The notes beneath the pieces are model-generated. The model was not told the origin of the DNA, ran no database searches, and saw nothing but the letters and a program-made list of their open reading frames with translations. Both the position numbers and the translations under genes were made by a program. From assembly GCA_003158755.1 (NCBI GenBank), contig PMLF01000066.1, forward strand, positions 1 through 5,915: a DNA stretch of 5,915 bases, written 5' to 3'. Of the stretch, positions 4,980 to 5,915 are shown in pieces (position 1 is the stretch's first letter; each line of letters begins with the position of its first letter). The DNA is from Elusimicrobiota bacterium. Its GTDB lineage: Bacteria > Elusimicrobiota > Elusimicrobia > FEN-1173.

Positions 4980-5045
4980 ATGACGAAACCACCGCATCCA
5001 ACCCGAACCCGCCGCGCCGTGAAGAGTGTGTGGGGGAAGAAATGA
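4980..5045 (+). CDS. 21-codon leader ORF or truncated relic of a signal-peptide gene
   Basis: ATG 4980 reads MTKPPHPTRTRRAVKSVWGKK and ends at TGA 5043-5045, overlapping the ATG (5042) of the MNT gene as ATGA. A reasonable ribosome site (GGAAAGGA, 4962-4969) lies 10 nt upstream. The RTRRAVK part and its DNA (20 bp exact, 5007-5026) recur in the first codons of the signal-peptide gene at 5778 (MKPETPTSRTRRAVKRG). It may be the broken start of a related secreted-protein gene, now possibly serving as a coupling leader for the MNT-HEPN module. Translation is unproven. Confidence 0.4.
   Translation: MTKPPHPTRTRRAVKSVWGKK
5007..5026 (+). repeat. 20-bp direct repeat, left copy, flanking the MNT-HEPN module
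   Basis: acccgccgcgccgtgaagag is identical to 5805-5824, 798 bp apart. Both copies occur in the same codon phase (encoding T-R-R-A-V-K) near the start of an ORF. They probably descend from duplicated gene starts. Confidence 0.7.
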
Positions 5046-5365
5046 AGGCGACGGTTCATAAATTAACCGAAGAGGAAGTCCTGTCCCGTGCGGCGGAAAT
5101 CATCCGGCGTAGGCTGCCGGAGAATTTCCATGGCAAGGTGTTCCTGTTCGGGAGCCGGGCGACGGGGACCGCGACGGAGCGGTCTGACTACGACATCGGG
5201 GTGGAGGGTGACGGCCAAATCCCCGGAAACATCAAGACGGAAACGCAGTGGGAATTGGACGAACTGCCGGTGATGCAGAAGATTGAACTGGTGGACTTTG
5301 CGACGGTGTCGAAGGAGTTTAAGTCGGTGGCGAAATTAAAAGTGAGGGTTTTGTATGAGCGATAA
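5042..5365 (+). CDS. MNT-domain nucleotidyltransferase antitoxin (MntA/HI0073-like) of a HEPN-MNT module
   Basis: A 107-aa protein. The frame is open back to TTG 4970, but ATG 5042 is preferred: GGGGGAAG (5032-5039) precedes it, similarity to the paralogue at 2585 begins just after it, and the 4980 ORF occupies the upstream stretch. The motif FLFGSRATGT (G37, S38) and RSDYDIGVEG (D49, D51) give the intact G-S and D-x-D of the family; E82 in KIELVDF is the likely third acidic residue. Proteins of this type neutralise the HEPN toxin, in characterised cases by adding AMP units to a tyrosine near its active site. The HEPN gene overlaps the 3' end (ATG 5355, stop 5363), the normal coupled order. 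It is 55/100 identical to the orphan copy, so the two came from a duplication. The family and pairing are secure. Confidence 0.88.
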   Translation: MKATVHKLTEEEVLSRAAEIIRRRLPENFHGKVFLFGSRATGTATERSDYDIGVEGDGQIPGNIKTETQWELDELPVMQKIELVDFATVSKEFKSVAKLKVRVLYER

Positions 5366-5753
5366 GTGGAAAGCGCTTTTGGCGCAATTGGAACGGGCGG
5401 TGGATCGGTTCAGGGAAGTCTTGAAGCAGCCGAAGAATGAATTCATGAGGGATTCGGCGATTCAAAGGTTCGAGTTCTGTTTTGACTTGAGTTGGAAGAT
5501 CATGAAGGGGTATTTGGAAGAGAGGATTCCCGATCTGAAGTTGATCTATCCGAAAGAGACGATCCGGGAGGCGTTTCAGAAAGGGTTGGTGGAAGACAAC
5601 ATTCAGTGGATGGTGATGGTGAATGAACGGAACTTGACAAGCCACACCTACAACGAGCCCATAGCGGAGAAGATCTACGATGAACTGCCTGAATTTCTGA
5701 CGTTGTATGAAGGGTTGTTGAAGCGGATGAAGAAAGAATCGTCGGTGGAATGA
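5355..5753 (+). CDS. HEPN toxin, nucleotidyltransferase substrate-binding protein (MntB? HI0074-like)
   Basis: A 132-aa, all-helical protein of the HI0074 family. Characteristic stretches are AIQRFEFCFDLSWKIMKGYL (35-54), TIREAFQKGLVED (69-81) and the active-site motif RNLTSHTYNE, with R92-x4-H97. This is the HEPN R-x4-6-H ribonuclease signature; Y99 after it is the tyrosine position that the partner MNT modifies in characterised modules. Length is normal for the family and nothing appears missing, so it should be active. GAGGG (5344-5348) lies 6 nt before ATG 5355, inside the MNT gene, and the genes overlap by 11 nt. Expected role: an RNA-cleaving toxin kept inactive by its MNT partner, in plasmid/island maintenance or phage response. 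Which RNA it cuts is not predictable. Confidence 0.88.
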   Translation: MSDKWKALLAQLERAVDRFREVLKQPKNEFMRDSAIQRFEFCFDLSWKIMKGYLEERIPDLKLIYPKETIREAFQKGLVEDNIQWMVMVNERNLTSHTYNEPIAEKIYDELPEFLTLYEGLLKRMKKESSVE

Positions 5754-5777
5754 GAAATTCAAGGTCGAAGTGAGCGA

Positions 5778-5915
5778 ATGAAACCAGAAACGCCGACATC
5801 CCGGACCCGCCGCGCCGTGAAGAGGGGAATCGCCCTTTTCACGGCGGTAGTATTTTTCGGGACGATCGTCCTGGGGAATCGGACGGCGTGGGCGGAGGCG
5901 CGGGCGCAAACCCGG
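5778..5915 (+). CDS. Secreted protein, N-terminal signal peptide only (3' end outside window)
   Basis: From ATG 5778 the frame stays open to the window edge (46 codons). It reads as a classic Sec signal peptide: a basic n-region (RTRRAVKRG), a hydrophobic core (IALFTAVVFFGTIVLG) and a signal peptidase I-type site, A-W-A before EA (about residue 39-40). The mature protein starts near EARAQTR and is unknown. The n-region is long. The ribosome site is poor (GAAG at 5767-5770 at best). The first codons share a 20-bp exact repeat with the 4980 ORF. The gap from the HEPN stop is only 24 nt, so read-through transcription is possible. Confidence 0.6.
   Translation, partial: MKPETPTSRTRRAVKRGIALFTAVVFFGTIVLGNRTAWAEARAQTR
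5805..5824 (+). repeat. 20-bp direct repeat, right copy, flanking the MNT-HEPN module
   Basis: Identical to 5007-5026. It lies within codons 10-16 of the signal-peptide gene, in the same phase as the left copy. Confidence 0.7.

Noticed and set aside
4970..5041. TTG start adding 24 residues to the second MNT protein
   Set aside because: The added residues are not shared with the paralogue, and ATG 5042 has a nearer ribosome site; the 4980 ORF reads this stretch in another frame.
978..5041. Integron cassette array (same-direction small genes and TA modules)
   Set aside because: No GTTRRRY/RYYYAAC attC boxes or consistent inverted repeats were found between genes, and no integrase is present.
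3182..5059. A 625-codon open frame on the - strand
   Set aside because: It lies opposite five well-supported + strand genes. Its product is a Pro/Ser/Arg-rich low-complexity string without domains, as expected from the antisense of G-rich coding DNA lacking stops.

Overview
This is a GC-rich bacterial window in which every supportable gene lies on the + strand. In the second half (about 2585-5750) the coding strand carries far more G than C. No rRNA, tRNA, IS element or CRISPR is visible. The organism cannot be named from the sequence. Many unrecognised proteins, small toxin-antitoxin (TA) modules and decayed gene pieces suggest an accessory region of an uncultivated or little-studied bacterium.

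Left part (1-2353): the 3' end of a HEAT-repeat protein gene, a membrane-anchored TPR-like protein, a putative terminator, then a tight pair of unrecognised genes (1088-1849 and 1856-2353, 6 nt apart). Between 2354 and 2584 there is no intact gene. This stretch holds a protein-like tail in another frame and a relic of the 3' end of a second HEAT-repeat gene, whose stop codon and following bases match those of the first.

Middle (2585-4425): an orphan minimal nucleotidyltransferase (MNT) with altered active-site residues, followed by only the first codons of what was probably its HEPN partner. Next come an XRE-type regulator, a hairpin-rich 166-bp intergenic region ending in a likely terminator, and a fusion of a DUF1016/YhcG-type N-terminal domain to a staphylococcal-nuclease (SNase) domain with its key residues intact. 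The fusion is the most unusual protein here.

Right part (4499-5915): a ParD-like antitoxin overlapping a ParE-like toxin that seems to lack a central segment, then a complete MNT-HEPN module whose MNT is 55% identical (55/100 aligned) to the orphan copy. The module is bracketed by a 20-bp exact repeat. Each repeat copy lies in the first codons of an ORF: a 21-codon ORF at 4980 and a signal-peptide protein at 5778 that runs off the window.

Together this looks like a TA/defence-like island built by repeated duplication and partial loss. Related cassettes occur both intact and decayed within 6 kb.
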